Assembly: GCA_016714645.1 (NCBI GenBank) | Contig: JADKCI010000002.1 | Span: forward strand, 434,001-498,000 | Direction: 5' to 3' | DNA from: Chromatiaceae bacterium | GTDB taxonomy: Bacteria; Pseudomonadota; Gammaproteobacteria; Chromatiales; Chromatiaceae | Length of the DNA: 64,000 nt | Part shown: one piece after another, positions 52,967-63,300 of the stretch | How positions within the stretch are numbered: the stretch's first letter is position 1 | How the letters are laid out: each line of letters starts with the position of its first letter | The notes under the pieces: model-generated | Told to the model about the DNA's origin: nothing | The model's database searches: none | Seen by the model: only the letters and a program-made list of their open reading frames with translations | Translations under genes and position numbers: made by a program

Positions 52967-55303
52967 CTACAGCAAGGTGGCTGCTGGCGAGCCGCTTTCC
53001 CGGACACATGCCCGGATGGCTGCAACCAACTCGGCCGCTGAGCATCCCTTGTGCTTATAATCGACGGCACCGGCCTCCAGCATGATCTGGGCACGTTCCT
53101 GATTTTGAAAAATGGACAAACCAATAATCCGGATATCTGGATACTCTTGATGAATGACTCGCGTAGCCTGTATGCCGTTACTCTGCGGCATGCTGATGTC
53201 CATTAGGATAACGTTCGGCTTAAGCTTACGCGCGAGATCAATCGCTTCGCGCCCGTCTTTGGCATAACCGACAACAACGATATCCGGCTCCTTCTGCAAT
53301 AGCCGATCAATGCCATCGCGGAACAGGGCATGGTCGTCTGCCAGCAGCACGCGAATGCCTACGCCTACAGCTTGGGGATCAACAGGTTTTTGCCCCGATT
53401 GATTAGCCGTGGTAGATTCCAAACCAGCAGCAGGCAGAACGTCCGGCTGATGGCTCATTAAGGTAAGGGGAACCGTCAGGGTGAAACAGCTTCCTTTTCC
53501 TTGCTTCCTCCGCTCCCGAAAGGGAGCGGCTGTAACTGGAACCGTCAGGGTGAAACAGCTTCCTTTTCCTGGGGCACTGACGATATCAAGATTTCCGCCA
53601 AACAGCCTGAGCCGCTCGATGACGCTGAATAATCCGAGCCCACTCCCGTTAACGCTCCCTGACCTGAAAATGCTGTGGACATCGAAACCCACACCCTGAT
53701 CGCTGATGGTGACCCTCAGTGTGGTTGCATCTATTTGCTGCAGGCTCAAGCACGCTCGGCTAACGTTTGAATGCTTACGGGCATTGAAGAGCAACTCCCG
53801 GACCACCTCAAATAAGAAAATCTTCACGTCCTCCGCTAGAAAAATGACCTCCGGCTGCATTACAAGATCGATGTTCATGTCATGTTTGTCGCACATCCAG
53901 TGACCCAGCCATTCCATGATAGCCTGTAAGCTTCCCTCTTGCAGGATGGGCGGGTATAGCTCGGTAGCCAGGGAGCGGGACATGGTCAATGAATCGTCCA
54001 AGATTGCTACGATCTGCGTCACTTCCTGGCCCATTCCCTCAAGGCAGGACAAACGCAATTTCGCCGATGCCAGCATTTGCTGGAGATGATCATGTAGAAT
54101 CCTGGCCAATCGCTTGCGTTCACAATGCTCAGCCATCGTCAATTGACCGGCCAGGGCACGTAGCTGGTTTGTAAGAGTTTGTAACGCCTCATTCGCCGAT
54201 GAGAGTTTAAGTTCGGTTTGTTGGCGATGCTCGATTTCGACCTGGAGGGTATCCACAGTTTGACGCAAGGCGGCAGTGCTTTCCCGGACCCTCTCGTCGA
54301 GTAGCTCATTGGCCTGCCGCAGGGCGCGCTCGGTTGTAAGCAGGTTTAGCTCGACCATTTTAGGAGTGGTGATGTCCCTCAAGGTTCCAACCATTCTCAG
54401 CGCCGTCCCTGTTGCATCCCGCTCGATGACTTTGCCCCGGGCCGAGACCCATTGCCATTGGCCTGATTTCACCCTCATCCGGACGTGGATCTCAAAGCCC
54501 ACACCCGCATCAATGCTGGCCCGCAGCATCTGTTCGGCCTGAACGATATCTTCCGGATGTACTCGCTCTCGCCACGCAGCATAGGAGGCGGGGAATTCAT
54601 GGTTCTCGTATCCAAGCAGCGAGTAATATTGCTCGGTGAAAAAGGCCTTGCCGCTTGGGATGTCCCAATCCCAGAGACCATCGCTAATCGCCGTGAGCGT
54701 AATAGCATAACGCTGCTGGCTTTCCAACAGGGCCATCTCCGCCAACTTGCGGTCGCCGATGTCGCTCATTACCACCCGGCACAGGGGCGCACCAGTTTCA
54801 CGATCCTGATCAGCGGTTCCGTCCAACCGAGCCCAAAATGGGCTGGCGGCCGTGCGCAGCATGCGCAACTCGCAGTTCTGGGGTGAGCCCGTTTCGAAGA
54901 GCCGTTGGTGGCACTGGTAGAGGATGCCCTGATACTCGGGAAGGACAAAGTGGGACATGGGCTGCTGCAGCAGCGTCTCTCTCGGCACCCCCAACAGGGT
55001 GGCCGCGGTGAGATTGGCTGCAAGGATCACCCCCCTTTCGCTGGCCGTGAAATAGCCGATTGGCGCCAGATCGTATAGGTCCATATAGGCTGCCCGAGAC
55101 GCTTCCAGTGCCTTTTGGCTCCGGTGCAGTTCTTCGTTCTGCATCTCCAGCGTGGCATGGCGCACCTGCAGTTCGTGGCACCTCTGCTGCGTTTTCTTGG
55201 GGCACGGCGTTTCCTTGTTTTTTGTTTCGTCCATTCTCGCCCTTTCTTTCGCCCGCCGACGTAAATCTCCTGCCTGGCCTGAGGGGATCTGTTTCTTAGT
55301 CAT
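52967..55303 (-). CDS. Hybrid sensor kinase: PAS-PAS-HisKA_3-HATPase-receiver
   Basis: The 778-residue protein reads as a coiled coil (about 40-70), a PAS domain (about 75-190, LAPIGYFTASERGVILAANL), a second PAS/PAC (about 200-320, YSLLGYENHEFPASYAAW), a coiled coil, and a HisKA_3 dimerisation helix with LARILHDHLQQMLASAKLRL that keeps the phospho-acceptor His. A HATPase follows (VRELLFNARKHSNVS, DQGVGFD, GLGLFSVIERLRLFGG), then a NarL-type receiver (about 655-770, VLLADDHALFRDG; ILMDISMPQSNGI) with no DNA-binding domain. No membrane segment is obvious, so it is probably cytoplasmic. A 33-bp duplication (53469-53501, 53538-53570) repeats GKGSCFTLTVP between the kinase and the receiver. Confidence 0.9.
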   Translation of the reverse strand: MTKKQIPSGQAGDLRRRAKERARMDETKNKETPCPKKTQQRCHELQVRHATLEMQNEELHRSQKALEASRAAYMDLYDLAPIGYFTASERGVILAANLTAATLLGVPRETLLQQPMSHFVLPEYQGILYQCHQRLFETGSPQNCELRMLRTAASPFWARLDGTADQDRETGAPLCRVVMSDIGDRKLAEMALLESQQRYAITLTAISDGLWDWDIPSGKAFFTEQYYSLLGYENHEFPASYAAWRERVHPEDIVQAEQMLRASIDAGVGFEIHVRMRVKSGQWQWVSARGKVIERDATGTALRMVGTLRDITTPKMVELNLLTTERALRQANELLDERVRESTAALRQTVDTLQVEIEHRQQTELKLSSANEALQTLTNQLRALAGQLTMAEHCERKRLARILHDHLQQMLASAKLRLSCLEGMGQEVTQIVAILDDSLTMSRSLATELYPPILQEGSLQAIMEWLGHWMCDKHDMNIDLVMQPEVIFLAEDVKIFLFEVVRELLFNARKHSNVSRACLSLQQIDATTLRVTISDQGVGFDVHSIFRSGSVNGSGLGLFSVIERLRLFGGNLDIVSAPGKGSCFTLTVPVTAAPFRERRKQGKGSCFTLTVPLTLMSHQPDVLPAAGLESTTANQSGQKPVDPQAVGVGIRVLLADDHALFRDGIDRLLQKEPDIVVVGYAKDGREAIDLARKLKPNVILMDISMPQSNGIQATRVIHQEYPDIRIIGLSIFQNQERAQIMLEAGAVDYKHKGCSAAELVAAIRACVRESGSPAATLL
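53469..53570 (+). repeat. 33-bp direct repeat inside the hybrid kinase gene
   Basis: The sequence GGAACCGTCAGGGTGAAACA plus 13 following bases occurs twice, at 53469-53501 and 53538-53570, in frame. It duplicates the last strand of the ATPase domain (GKGSCFTLTVP). Confidence 0.85.
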
Positions 55304-55524
55304 GGTTCGGTTCCTCTACCTAGGTGACGTCAGCCTTTCCACGTCGCAATGGCGTATGCATGCCCAGCCTTGGAATGATTATCGCCAACGCTTTGGCTTC
55401 GCTCCAGCCATAAATTCTCTCTGCTCCAGGTTTCCAGGCCTGGATGGGGTCCTCAAAATCCTGTACCCTGATCGTATCGTGCGCGTCACGCACCCACCAC
55501 CGGAAGGTGGATCACGCCCTCGGA

Positions 55525-56105
55525 TTCCCCGCACCGTCGCCTGCGCCTTTTCGTCTCCGTGATGTCCGTAAAGCTGAAAAGCTGATAATCGTGCCCTTGA
55601 TCAGGTTCTCCAGGGTGCGATAGGGCCGGATGCGTAGCAGACACCAGGCGCCCGCTTTTGTCCGTACTTCCTTCTCGGGGTGTCCAACACCTCCATTACG
55701 TCGTCCAATAAAAAATTATAGCCCAGTAGGGTGGAGACAATGTGGCCCACCCTGTCCCCCCGCATGGCCCGGAATGAGGTTTATCAACTCGGTGGCCGCT
55801 GGAGTGAAGCGTAGGATGCACAGCTGAAGGTCCATAAAGACCCTGCCTACGCCCGTACCGGCCAGCAGATTGTTCATGTGGTCGTTGTTGGCCCGCGACA
55901 GATGGCCACCCTTTGTCGAAGCTCTGCGTTCACTGTGCCAACTCTGGGTTCACGGATTGCAGCCCTTCCTTGGAGGTCTCCAGTTTCCTCGTTGGTGCTC
56001 TGGAGGTACTCCTCCTTGACCCGCAATCCTTGCCTCAATGCTGCGACGCATGCCTCGACGTGCCTATCGCCCTCGCCTGCGACTGAATCCACGACGGTGG
56101 TTTTC
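55525..56105 (-). pseudogene. Decayed CheR/CheB-PAS fusion sensor gene (fragment)
   Basis: Minus-strand pieces in three frames rebuild the linker and PAS region of CheR/CheB-PAS chemotaxis-type sensors: LRVKEEYLQSTNEE, LETSKEGLQSVNPELA, TVNAELRQRVA, then MNNLLAGTGVGRVFMDLQLC, ILRFTPAATELINLIPG, GYNFLLDDVMEVLDTP and KAGAWCLLRIRPYRTLENLI with GTIIS. At least four frame changes are needed, and the CheB and CheR domains are absent. It sits between the hybrid kinase and the GAF kinase, so the locus may once have had a third sensor. Confidence 0.7.
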
Positions 56106-56123
56106 TCTGCCTGTAAAACCGTT

Positions 56124-56174
56124 TGTAAGCGATTTTGCGGACAACCGTTTGGGTTAAACCCCGGACATACGGGC
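56124..56174 (+). promoter_or_regulatory. 51-bp conserved upstream element, copy A (GAF kinase operon)
   Basis: It is identical to copy B (60238-60288) at 48 of 51 positions. It contains two direct CGGACA motifs 24 bp apart around a GGGTTAAACCC-type inverted repeat. A possible -10 box (TATGCT, 56189-56194) starts 15 bp after its end. The ATG at 56251 lies 77 bp after its end. It looks like an activator site that replaces a -35 element. Confidence 0.7.
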
Positions 56175-56250
56175 GTCGGGCGCTGCCCTATGCTTTCCAC
56201 AAGCTCTCGTGAGCCCATCCAATACCACCAGCGACCCAAGGGGTAAATCG

Positions 56251-57423
56251 ATGACTACCGCGCCCAATCTTAACCTAGTGGAAGTGGGCGAGTATTGGTT
56301 CGCGTGGGTGGGCCGCGCGGGAAGCAAGAAACCGGCTCGGGTGCGCGGGGTCGTCCATGGGGGTCAGGGGCATGCGGATACCATGGCGGCAGCACGGGCC
56401 TTGGTCGGCTCGGACGACAGGCCGAGCACCTGCGTCGCCATGGGGAAGGGGCGGCCGGTCATTCTGCGCGATATCGCGCACGAGTCGGATCGTACATCCT
56501 GGGCAGAGACGGCGCTGCGTTTCGGCTATCGCTCCATGATAGCGCTGCCGCTGAAGGAGGGCGCAACGCCCTTCGGTAGCTTCAGTATCTTCTCCGCTGA
56601 ATCCAGCGCCTTCCGAAAAAAGGAGGTGGCTCTTCTTGAAGTGCTCGCGCAGGACCTGGCCTGCGGCATCGTACAAAGGGTTCGGGTCCGCGGGCGGGCG
56701 CGCCCGGTCGATGGCGAGGTTGACCAGGGCGAGCGTAATCGCATCCTAACGACCCTGCAGGAGGGAGTCGGCCAATCCATGCAGGCCGTTAACCTAGGGC
56801 TAAAGCGGGGACGGGCCATGGCCGCGAAGAAAGAGCCTGTGCTCACCGAGCTGCTCGACCAGCTTTCCGCCGAGGTCGGTTCTGCTATTCAGGGGTTGCG
56901 GGACCTGGGCCAAGAGCTGCGACTAGGCTTCCTCGAACACTTACCCTTCCCTGATGCGATCCGCTTGCATTGCCAGGAGACCAGCTTACGGGCCGGCATC
57001 GCAATCGACGTTCGTGCCAAGAATACCGGCTTTGAGCTTGACAAGCAGGTCAAGGAGCAAGGCTTTTTTTGCTTTCGCGAAGCCCTGGATAACGCGGTGA
57101 GGCATGCCCAGGCGAGCCGGATCGAAGTGTCCCTGGAGGTCGGACCATCCGGCTGGCTCCACCTTGAGATCCGCGACAACGGGGTCGGTTTCGACACCCG
57201 CCAGGCGTCCCGGCGATTCGACGGGCTCGGGCTTTGCGCGATTCGCGAGCGCGCCGAGAGCGTCTTTGGCCGTGCGAAGATTCAGAGTTTCCCCCGCCAT
57301 GGGACTCGGGTCCGGATCTCCGTGCCGCTGTCCCTGGTACAACCCGTTAAATCCGCGATAGCCAGGGGCGGCGTACAAGCCCGCACCGCCCCGCATACAC
57401 AACCAGAGGAGCCTACGGCATGA
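56251..57423 (+). CDS. GAF-domain sensor kinase-like protein lacking the phospho-acceptor histidine
   Basis: The protein is 390 residues from the ATG at 56251 (AAGGGG ribosome site); an earlier in-frame ATG at 56209 is less well placed. A GAF domain (about 30-140, GYRSMIALPLKEGATPFGSF) is followed by a HisKA_3-like helix. There ERNRILTTLQ170EGVGQSM replaces the usual LHDGLGQ, so Gln stands where the phosphorylated His should be. The HATPase domain is complete (FCFREALDNAVRHAQASRIE, IRDNGVGFDT, GLGLCAIRERAES). It may bind ATP without autophosphorylating on the canonical site and act as a regulator of the hybrid kinase. Its stop overlaps the oxidase start (ATGA). Confidence 0.87.
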   Translation: MTTAPNLNLVEVGEYWFAWVGRAGSKKPARVRGVVHGGQGHADTMAAARALVGSDDRPSTCVAMGKGRPVILRDIAHESDRTSWAETALRFGYRSMIALPLKEGATPFGSFSIFSAESSAFRKKEVALLEVLAQDLACGIVQRVRVRGRARPVDGEVDQGERNRILTTLQEGVGQSMQAVNLGLKRGRAMAAKKEPVLTELLDQLSAEVGSAIQGLRDLGQELRLGFLEHLPFPDAIRLHCQETSLRAGIAIDVRAKNTGFELDKQVKEQGFFCFREALDNAVRHAQASRIEVSLEVGPSGWLHLEIRDNGVGFDTRQASRRFDGLGLCAIRERAESVFGRAKIQSFPRHGTRVRISVPLSLVQPVKSAIARGGVQARTAPHTQPEEPTA

Positions 57424-59216
57424 ACAAGCACAACATTCGCAACCCGACCGTTGCGCCTGAAATGAACATCGGAAGGCGCGATTTCCTGAAGGCATCCAGC
57501 GCCGTAGCGCTGGCGCCAATAATCCTAACCTCGCGCAAGGGCGGGGCCCAGATCATCGATCCGGTGATTCCTCCCAGCCCACCCACCAGACCGTGGCGGG
57601 AGGAACTGCCCAATGCGATCGCGCCGCTGGAACAGGTCGACGCCTTGAGCCCAACCCCCACGGGTGTGGCGGACCCCTTGGGCGACGAATGTGGGCGAGC
57701 CGATCATCAGCGTTGGGGGGAGTTTTTCGGAGATTCGTCTCTACCGCCGGGCAGCGCGGATCTCTATGAGTTGAGGGCCACGGAACGTTCCGACTGGGTG
57801 TTCCACCCGGACTATCCACCACAGCGCATCTGGGGGTTCGAAGGCAACACCGCAGATGGGCCCGCCCTCAATCCTACCCTCTTCGGGCGTTATGGAAGGC
57901 CTATTATCTGCCGTCTTTACAACGAGTTGCCACAGGACCACGTCGGCTTCGGCACGCCCGAAGTGAGCATGCATCTGCATAATCTACATGCACCGTCGGA
58001 GAGCGATGGCTTTCCCGGGGACTACTTCAGCGCGTTCAAGGCAGGCCCAACCTTGGGCGGGCCGGGGAGGTTCAAGGACCACTTCTATCCGAATGTCTAT
58101 GCGGGCCTCGACGAGTACGGCGGCATCGGCGATCCAAGACAGGCCTTGGGGACGCTCTGGTATCACGACCATACCCTGGATTTCACCGCCCCCAACGCGT
58201 CCCGCGGCCTGGCCGGGTTTTATCTGCTGTTCGACCACCTCGACTCGGGCGATGAACACGATCGTACCCCAGGGGCGCTGCGACTGCCGAGTCATCCCTA
58301 CGATTACCCACTCGTATTCCAGGATAAGCGTTTCGATGCGGACGGTGTCCATTTTTACGACCAGTTGAATCCCGAAGGCACGCTGGGCGACAAGGTGACG
58401 GTCAATGGCAAGATCGAGCCGGTCCTGCGGGTGGCAAGTCGTAAGTATCGTCTGCGCCTGCTTAACGCGGGGCCGACCCGATTCTATGAGTTCTCTCTCA
58501 TCGCACCCAGGAGCGGGGCGCAGCCTTTCCAGTACATCGGTAACGACGGCAACCTACTGCCCGCCCCGCTCACCCGGAAACGCATTCGGCTCGGTATGGC
58601 CGAACGCGCCGACATTGTCGTGGACTTTTCGAGGTACGCGATTGGGACTGAACTCTACCTTGTCAACCGGCTGGGCCAGTTGACGACACGTGGGCCCGAC
58701 GGTGTGGAGGCACCAGGCACCCGGGTGCTAAAGATCATCATCGATCGCCCCCCCCCCAAGAAGGATGTAAGTCGGGTGCCGGCGGCATTGCGCCCGCTGC
58801 CGCCGCTCGATCCCTTGGAAATCGCGGCCGCGCCGGTTCGGCGCTGGGAGTTCGCCCGCAAGAATGGGCTGTGGACGGTGAACGACCTACTGATCGACGT
58901 GACGACGCCGCGCGCGGAAATCGTCAGAGGCAGCGCCGAGGTCTGGGAGTTGGTAAACCCTTCCGGTGGCTGGGCCCATCCGGTTCACATCCACTTCGAA
59001 GAGGGCCGCATCCTCAGCAAGACCGTGGATGGGATCGATGTGCCCATCCCGCTGCATGAGCGAGGACGCAAGGACGTCTACGTGCTCGACAAGAACACGA
59101 CCATGAGGGTGTTTCTGCGCTTCCGCGATTTTACGGGGAAGTACGTCATGCACTGCCACAACCTGGCGCACGAGGATCACGCGATGATGGTGCGCTTCGA
59201 CATCACGGAAGCCTGA
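57420..59216 (+). CDS. Tat-exported multicopper oxidase
   Basis: The 598-residue protein has a twin-arginine signal (GRRDFLKASSAVALAP) and all four copper motifs: H185-L-H187 (HLHNLHAP), Y248-H-D-H251, H520-P-V-H523-I-H525 and H578-C-H580-N-L-A-H-E-D-H-A-M. Together these hold the type 1, 2 and 3 coppers. Multicopper oxidases of this CotA/bilirubin-oxidase-like type couple one-electron oxidation of phenols, bilirubin-like compounds or metals to reduction of O2 to water. It is translationally coupled to the GAF kinase and followed by a SCO-like copper protein, so the operon couples sensing, oxidase and copper supply. The substrate is unknown. Confidence 0.92.
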   Translation: MNKHNIRNPTVAPEMNIGRRDFLKASSAVALAPIILTSRKGGAQIIDPVIPPSPPTRPWREELPNAIAPLEQVDALSPTPTGVADPLGDECGRADHQRWGEFFGDSSLPPGSADLYELRATERSDWVFHPDYPPQRIWGFEGNTADGPALNPTLFGRYGRPIICRLYNELPQDHVGFGTPEVSMHLHNLHAPSESDGFPGDYFSAFKAGPTLGGPGRFKDHFYPNVYAGLDEYGGIGDPRQALGTLWYHDHTLDFTAPNASRGLAGFYLLFDHLDSGDEHDRTPGALRLPSHPYDYPLVFQDKRFDADGVHFYDQLNPEGTLGDKVTVNGKIEPVLRVASRKYRLRLLNAGPTRFYEFSLIAPRSGAQPFQYIGNDGNLLPAPLTRKRIRLGMAERADIVVDFSRYAIGTELYLVNRLGQLTTRGPDGVEAPGTRVLKIIIDRPPPKKDVSRVPAALRPLPPLDPLEIAAAPVRRWEFARKNGLWTVNDLLIDVTTPRAEIVRGSAEVWELVNPSGGWAHPVHIHFEEGRILSKTVDGIDVPIPLHERGRKDVYVLDKNTTMRVFLRFRDFTGKYVMHCHNLAHEDHAMMVRFDITEA

Positions 59217-59252
59217 GTGGCCGGTAACAATCTGAGATTCGGAGGATTCGAC

Positions 59253-59897
59253 ATGAATACACGTAGACAACTCTTGGCTGGCATGGGCGCGGCCGCGCTC
59301 GGAGGACTTGGCTGGGCGGGTTGGCATGCACTGGATGTCGGGCCGGAGCAGGCTCGCCCCAGGGATCTGGGTGCTGGCCGTTTTCCCAACACGAAACTCT
59401 ACACCCACGAAGGCCGGGAGGTCAGATTCTATGACGACCTGGTCCGCGGCAAAGTGGTCGCCGTCAACTTGATGTACGTGCTGTGCAGAGGCATCTGTCC
59501 ACTGGCGACGCGCAATCTGCTCGGGGTGCAGAAGATGTTGGGCGAGCGAGTGGGTCGTGACGTCTTCCTGTATTCGATCACGCTGCAGCCAGAGCATGAT
59601 TCGCCGCGTGGCCTGAAGCGGTACGCCGAGACGCATGGCGTCAAGCCGGGCTGGTTGTTCCTGACCGGGGCCCCCGCGGACGTTAAGGACCTCCGCTATC
59701 GACTCGGTTTCTACGATCCCGATCCGAGCATCGATGGCGACGTAGAAACCCACACTGGCATGGTACGCATTGGCAACGACCGGTATGACCGCTGGACCAT
59801 GGCGCCGGCGCTGTCGCCTCCCGGCCAGATTCTGGCGACCATCAACCATGTTGACAGGCTCATCGTGCACGCCGCTCCAGCGCAAGCAGGAGCCTGA
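59253..59897 (+). CDS. SCO1/SenC-type copper protein
   Basis: The protein is 214 residues from the ATG at 59253 (GGAGG ribosome site); the GTG at 59217 lacks one. A short signal or anchor with TRRQLLAGMGAAALGGLGWA precedes a thioredoxin-like domain with C78-R-G-I-C82 (CxxxC) and a later conserved histidine (VETHTGM). SCO proteins carry copper to cytochrome oxidase; here, directly after the oxidase gene, it more likely loads or maintains copper in that oxidase (inference). Spacing of 36 bp supports one transcript. Confidence 0.88.
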   Translation: MNTRRQLLAGMGAAALGGLGWAGWHALDVGPEQARPRDLGAGRFPNTKLYTHEGREVRFYDDLVRGKVVAVNLMYVLCRGICPLATRNLLGVQKMLGERVGRDVFLYSITLQPEHDSPRGLKRYAETHGVKPGWLFLTGAPADVKDLRYRLGFYDPDPSIDGDVETHTGMVRIGNDRYDRWTMAPALSPPGQILATINHVDRLIVHAAPAQAGA

Positions 59898-60368
59898 ACC
59901 GCCCGGAATCGGCGGGCTCTGTCCTGTAGGGCCACCCTTTCCATCCCTATACTGCCGAAATCCCGGGGCCATGCTTCTTCGATCCTTGTCGCGGCAGACG
60001 GAAACTCACAACCGAGACTGTTGGTTTGGCTCCCGTTCACCTGTAATGCCCAGCACGCATCCCTGTAAGCCGTCCGGCTGGATGGCCAGGGATCCGATGC
60101 CGGATGGGTTGAGCGATTCACCCGGCACGAAAACCTCTCCAGCGCATGGGCGGCCACGCCATGAGCACCTAGACACCGCCACAGACACCTGTTTCTAAGC
60201 ACATTATTACCTGAGAAAGGCGAAGGGCCGCCCGGCTTGTAAGCGATTTTGCGGACATCCGGTTGGGTAAAACCCCGGACATACGGGCTTCGGCGCCTTC
60301 TCTACACTTCGACATAAGCTCATCTGAGCCCGAACCATTCGCCCGATAACCCTTAAAGGGGAAGAACA
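59898..60368. promoter_or_regulatory. Leader of the haem peroxidase gene
   Basis: About 470 bp without a supported gene. The only clear feature is copy B of the 51-bp element near its 3' end, with a -10-like TACACT at 60303-60308 and the ribosome site AAAGGGGAAGAACA before the ATG. Confidence 0.6.
60238..60288 (+). promoter_or_regulatory. 51-bp conserved upstream element, copy B (peroxidase gene)
   Basis: Copy of the element at 56124-56174 with three differences. The distance from its end to the -10-like box (TACACT) is the same as in copy A, and the ATG at 60369 lies 81 bp after its end (77 bp in copy A). The equal geometry argues for shared control. Confidence 0.7.
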
Positions 60369-63300
60369 ATGCCTACCGTGCCGAACCACATCTCCCGCAT
60401 CAAGCGCACCGCTCTTGGAGTGGCCAGCATCTTGTCGTCAGCCGCCATCATCGCGGGCGGTTTTGTCTTTACCCCGGCTGTCCAGGCGCAAGTGGCGCCG
60501 ATTGGACAGGGATTCACCCTCAACGCCTCCGACCTGCGGTTCATCCTGGCGCAGATCAAGATCGCCGAGGAACATGCGGCAACGCCGGGCTATCCCTGCA
60601 GCACCATCCTCAGCCGGATCGGTAGCCCGGTGCTCCCGTTCGGCCTGCGCACCGTGGATGGGACTTGTAACAACCTCCTGCCCGGTCAGGAGAAGTTTGG
60701 CGCCGCGGATTTGGTGTTCCCGCGCTTGACCGAGCCGAGCTTCCGCCCAGCGGAGGACGGGACTAGCTACCTGCAGAAATCTGGGCTCGTCAATGACTCC
60801 CAGCCGCGCATCGCCAGCAACCTGATCGTCGATCAGACGGTGACGAACCCCGCCGCCCTCGTGGCGGCCGGTACAGGCGCCGTACCCGATGCTTCCGGTA
60901 CCCTGTTTATCCCGAACGTGGCGCCGGACGTCGGTCTCTCCGCACCGTACAACTCCATGTTTACGCTGTTCGGCCAGTTCTTCGACCACGGTCTCGACCT
61001 GGTGACGAAGGGCGGTGGCACCGTCCTCGTGCCGTTGCAGGCGGATGATCCGCTGTTTACTGGCGGCCCGACCGACTTCATGGTCCTGACCCGGGCCACC
61101 AACCAGCCGGGCCCGGACGGCATTCTCGGGACCAATGACGATATCCAGGAGGCGACGAACACCACTACCCCCTTCGTCGATCAAAACCAGACCTACACCT
61201 CGCATCCCTCGCACCAGGTGTTCCTTCGCGCGTACGTGTCGGGTGGATCCGGGCCGGTGGCGACGGGCAAGCTGATTGACGGCGCGATCGCCGGCAACAT
61301 CGGCAACTGGGCCGAGGTGAAGGCGCAGGCCGCCAGCCTGCTTGGCATCCAGCTCACCGACCAGGACGTGCTGAATGTGCCGAAGCTGCTGACCGATCCC
61401 TACGGCCGTTTCATTCCTGGTCCCCTCCGCGGGTTACCGCAGATCGTGACCGCCACGGGCGTCGTCGAGGGTGACCCCTCAGCCAACGGCGGGCTCGGCC
61501 TTCTGGTCCCGGCGAACGCGGTCCGCACCGGCCACGCCTTCCTCGACGACATCGCCCACCACGCGGCCCCCTTCGGTGATCATGACAACAATCCGGGAAC
61601 GCCCCGGCAGGCCCTGAATCCGGATGCGGATTCGGGCACCCTCGATGACGGCGATCCTGCCACCTACGACGACGAGTTGCTCGCTGCCCACTTCGTCACC
61701 GGCGATGGTCGCGGCAACGAGAATATTGGTCTGACCACCGTCCACGCCATCTTCCACGCGGAGCACAACCGGCTCGCCACCGACATCGACGGGCTGATCA
61801 CCACGTTCGGCACGTCGGGGGAGCTCACCCCGGCCGAGATCGCCGACTGGCGGTCGGTGACGAACCCCTCCGGCTGGAACTACGGCGAGCGGTTGTTCCA
61901 GGCGGCGCGCTTTGTCACCGAGATGGAATACCAGCACTTGGTGTTCGAGGAGTTCGGGCGCAAGGTGCAGCCGCAGATCAACCTCTTCGCCGGCTACCAC
62001 ACCGAGATCAACCCGGCGATCTCCGCCGAGTTCGCGCACACGGTTTACCGCTTCGGCCATTCAATGCTGACCGAGGTAGTGGCGCGCACCGATGCCAATG
62101 GGGCTCTCCATGACATCCCGTTGCTCGACGCCTTCCTCAACCCGCTAGCCTTCAACGACGTAGGAACGAATGCCAGCGAGGCGGCCGGCAGCATCGTGCG
62201 CGGCATGACGGACCAGGTCGGCAACGAGCTCGATGAGTTTGTCACCGAGGCCCTGCGCAACCGCCTGCTCGGCCTGCCGCTGGACCTGGCCACCATCAAC
62301 ATGGCCCGGGGCCGCAGCGAGGGGGTCCCGACGCTGAATGTGGCGCGCCAGCAGTTCTTCGACGCCACCGGCAACTCGGCGCTCGCGCCTTACGAGAGCT
62401 GGGCGGACTTCGAGCTCGGCCTGCGACACCCGGAGTCGCTGGTCAACTTTATCGCGGCTTACGGCACCCATCCCCTGATCGCCTCGTTCGATGACGGCGG
62501 CGCACTCACGGCGGGCAGCATGGAGGCCCGGCGTGCCGCGGCGGAGATCCTGGTGGCAGGTGATGTGAACGATCCGTTAACGCCGGTGGATAGCCTCGAC
62601 TTCATGCTCGCCACCGGTACCTGGAGCACCGATCCCACCGGTCTAAACGCTGTCGATTTCTGGGTCGGCGGTCTGGCCGAGAAACAGGCCCCGTTCGGCG
62701 GCCTGCTGGGCTCCACCTTCAACCATGTCTTCGAGACGCAACTGGAAGACTTGCAAGATGGCGACCGGCTTTACTACCTCACCCGCACGGCTGGCCTCAA
62801 CCTGCTGGTTCAGCTCGAGGGCAATTCATTCTCCGAGCTGATCATGCGCAACACGGACGCAGAAGGCCTCCCGGCGGATGTCTTCTCGCGGGCGGACTTC
62901 ACGTTCAACCTGGTGGCTCTCGGGACGACCGGCCCGATTCTGAATGATCCCAGCACCCCTTACGATGAGTCGACCCTGCTCACCCGCACGCCCGCTGGGA
63001 TGATCGTTTACCCTGGCCCCGCCCACGTCATCTGGAATGGCCGGAACATCACTGATATCGACCGCATCAGATCCAGCGAAGGGGATGACACCCTCCGCGG
63101 CAATGGCGGCCGGGATATCATGGAGGGTGGTGCCGGCAACGATCAGTTCATCGGCGGCGATGGCGACGACATCTTGACCGACAGCTTCGGCGACGATGTC
63201 CTGAAGGGTGGCAACGGTAACGACGCCATGAGCTCAGGTCAGGGCTTCGACCTGAACCAGGGCGGTCTGGGCAATGACTTCATGGTGGGCGGCTCGGATC

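Noticed and set aside
55874..56239. 121-codon minus-strand frame reading through the conserved 51-bp element
   Set aside because: It mixes remnants of the CheR/CheB-PAS pseudogene with promoter sequence; it has no good start and is better explained by those.
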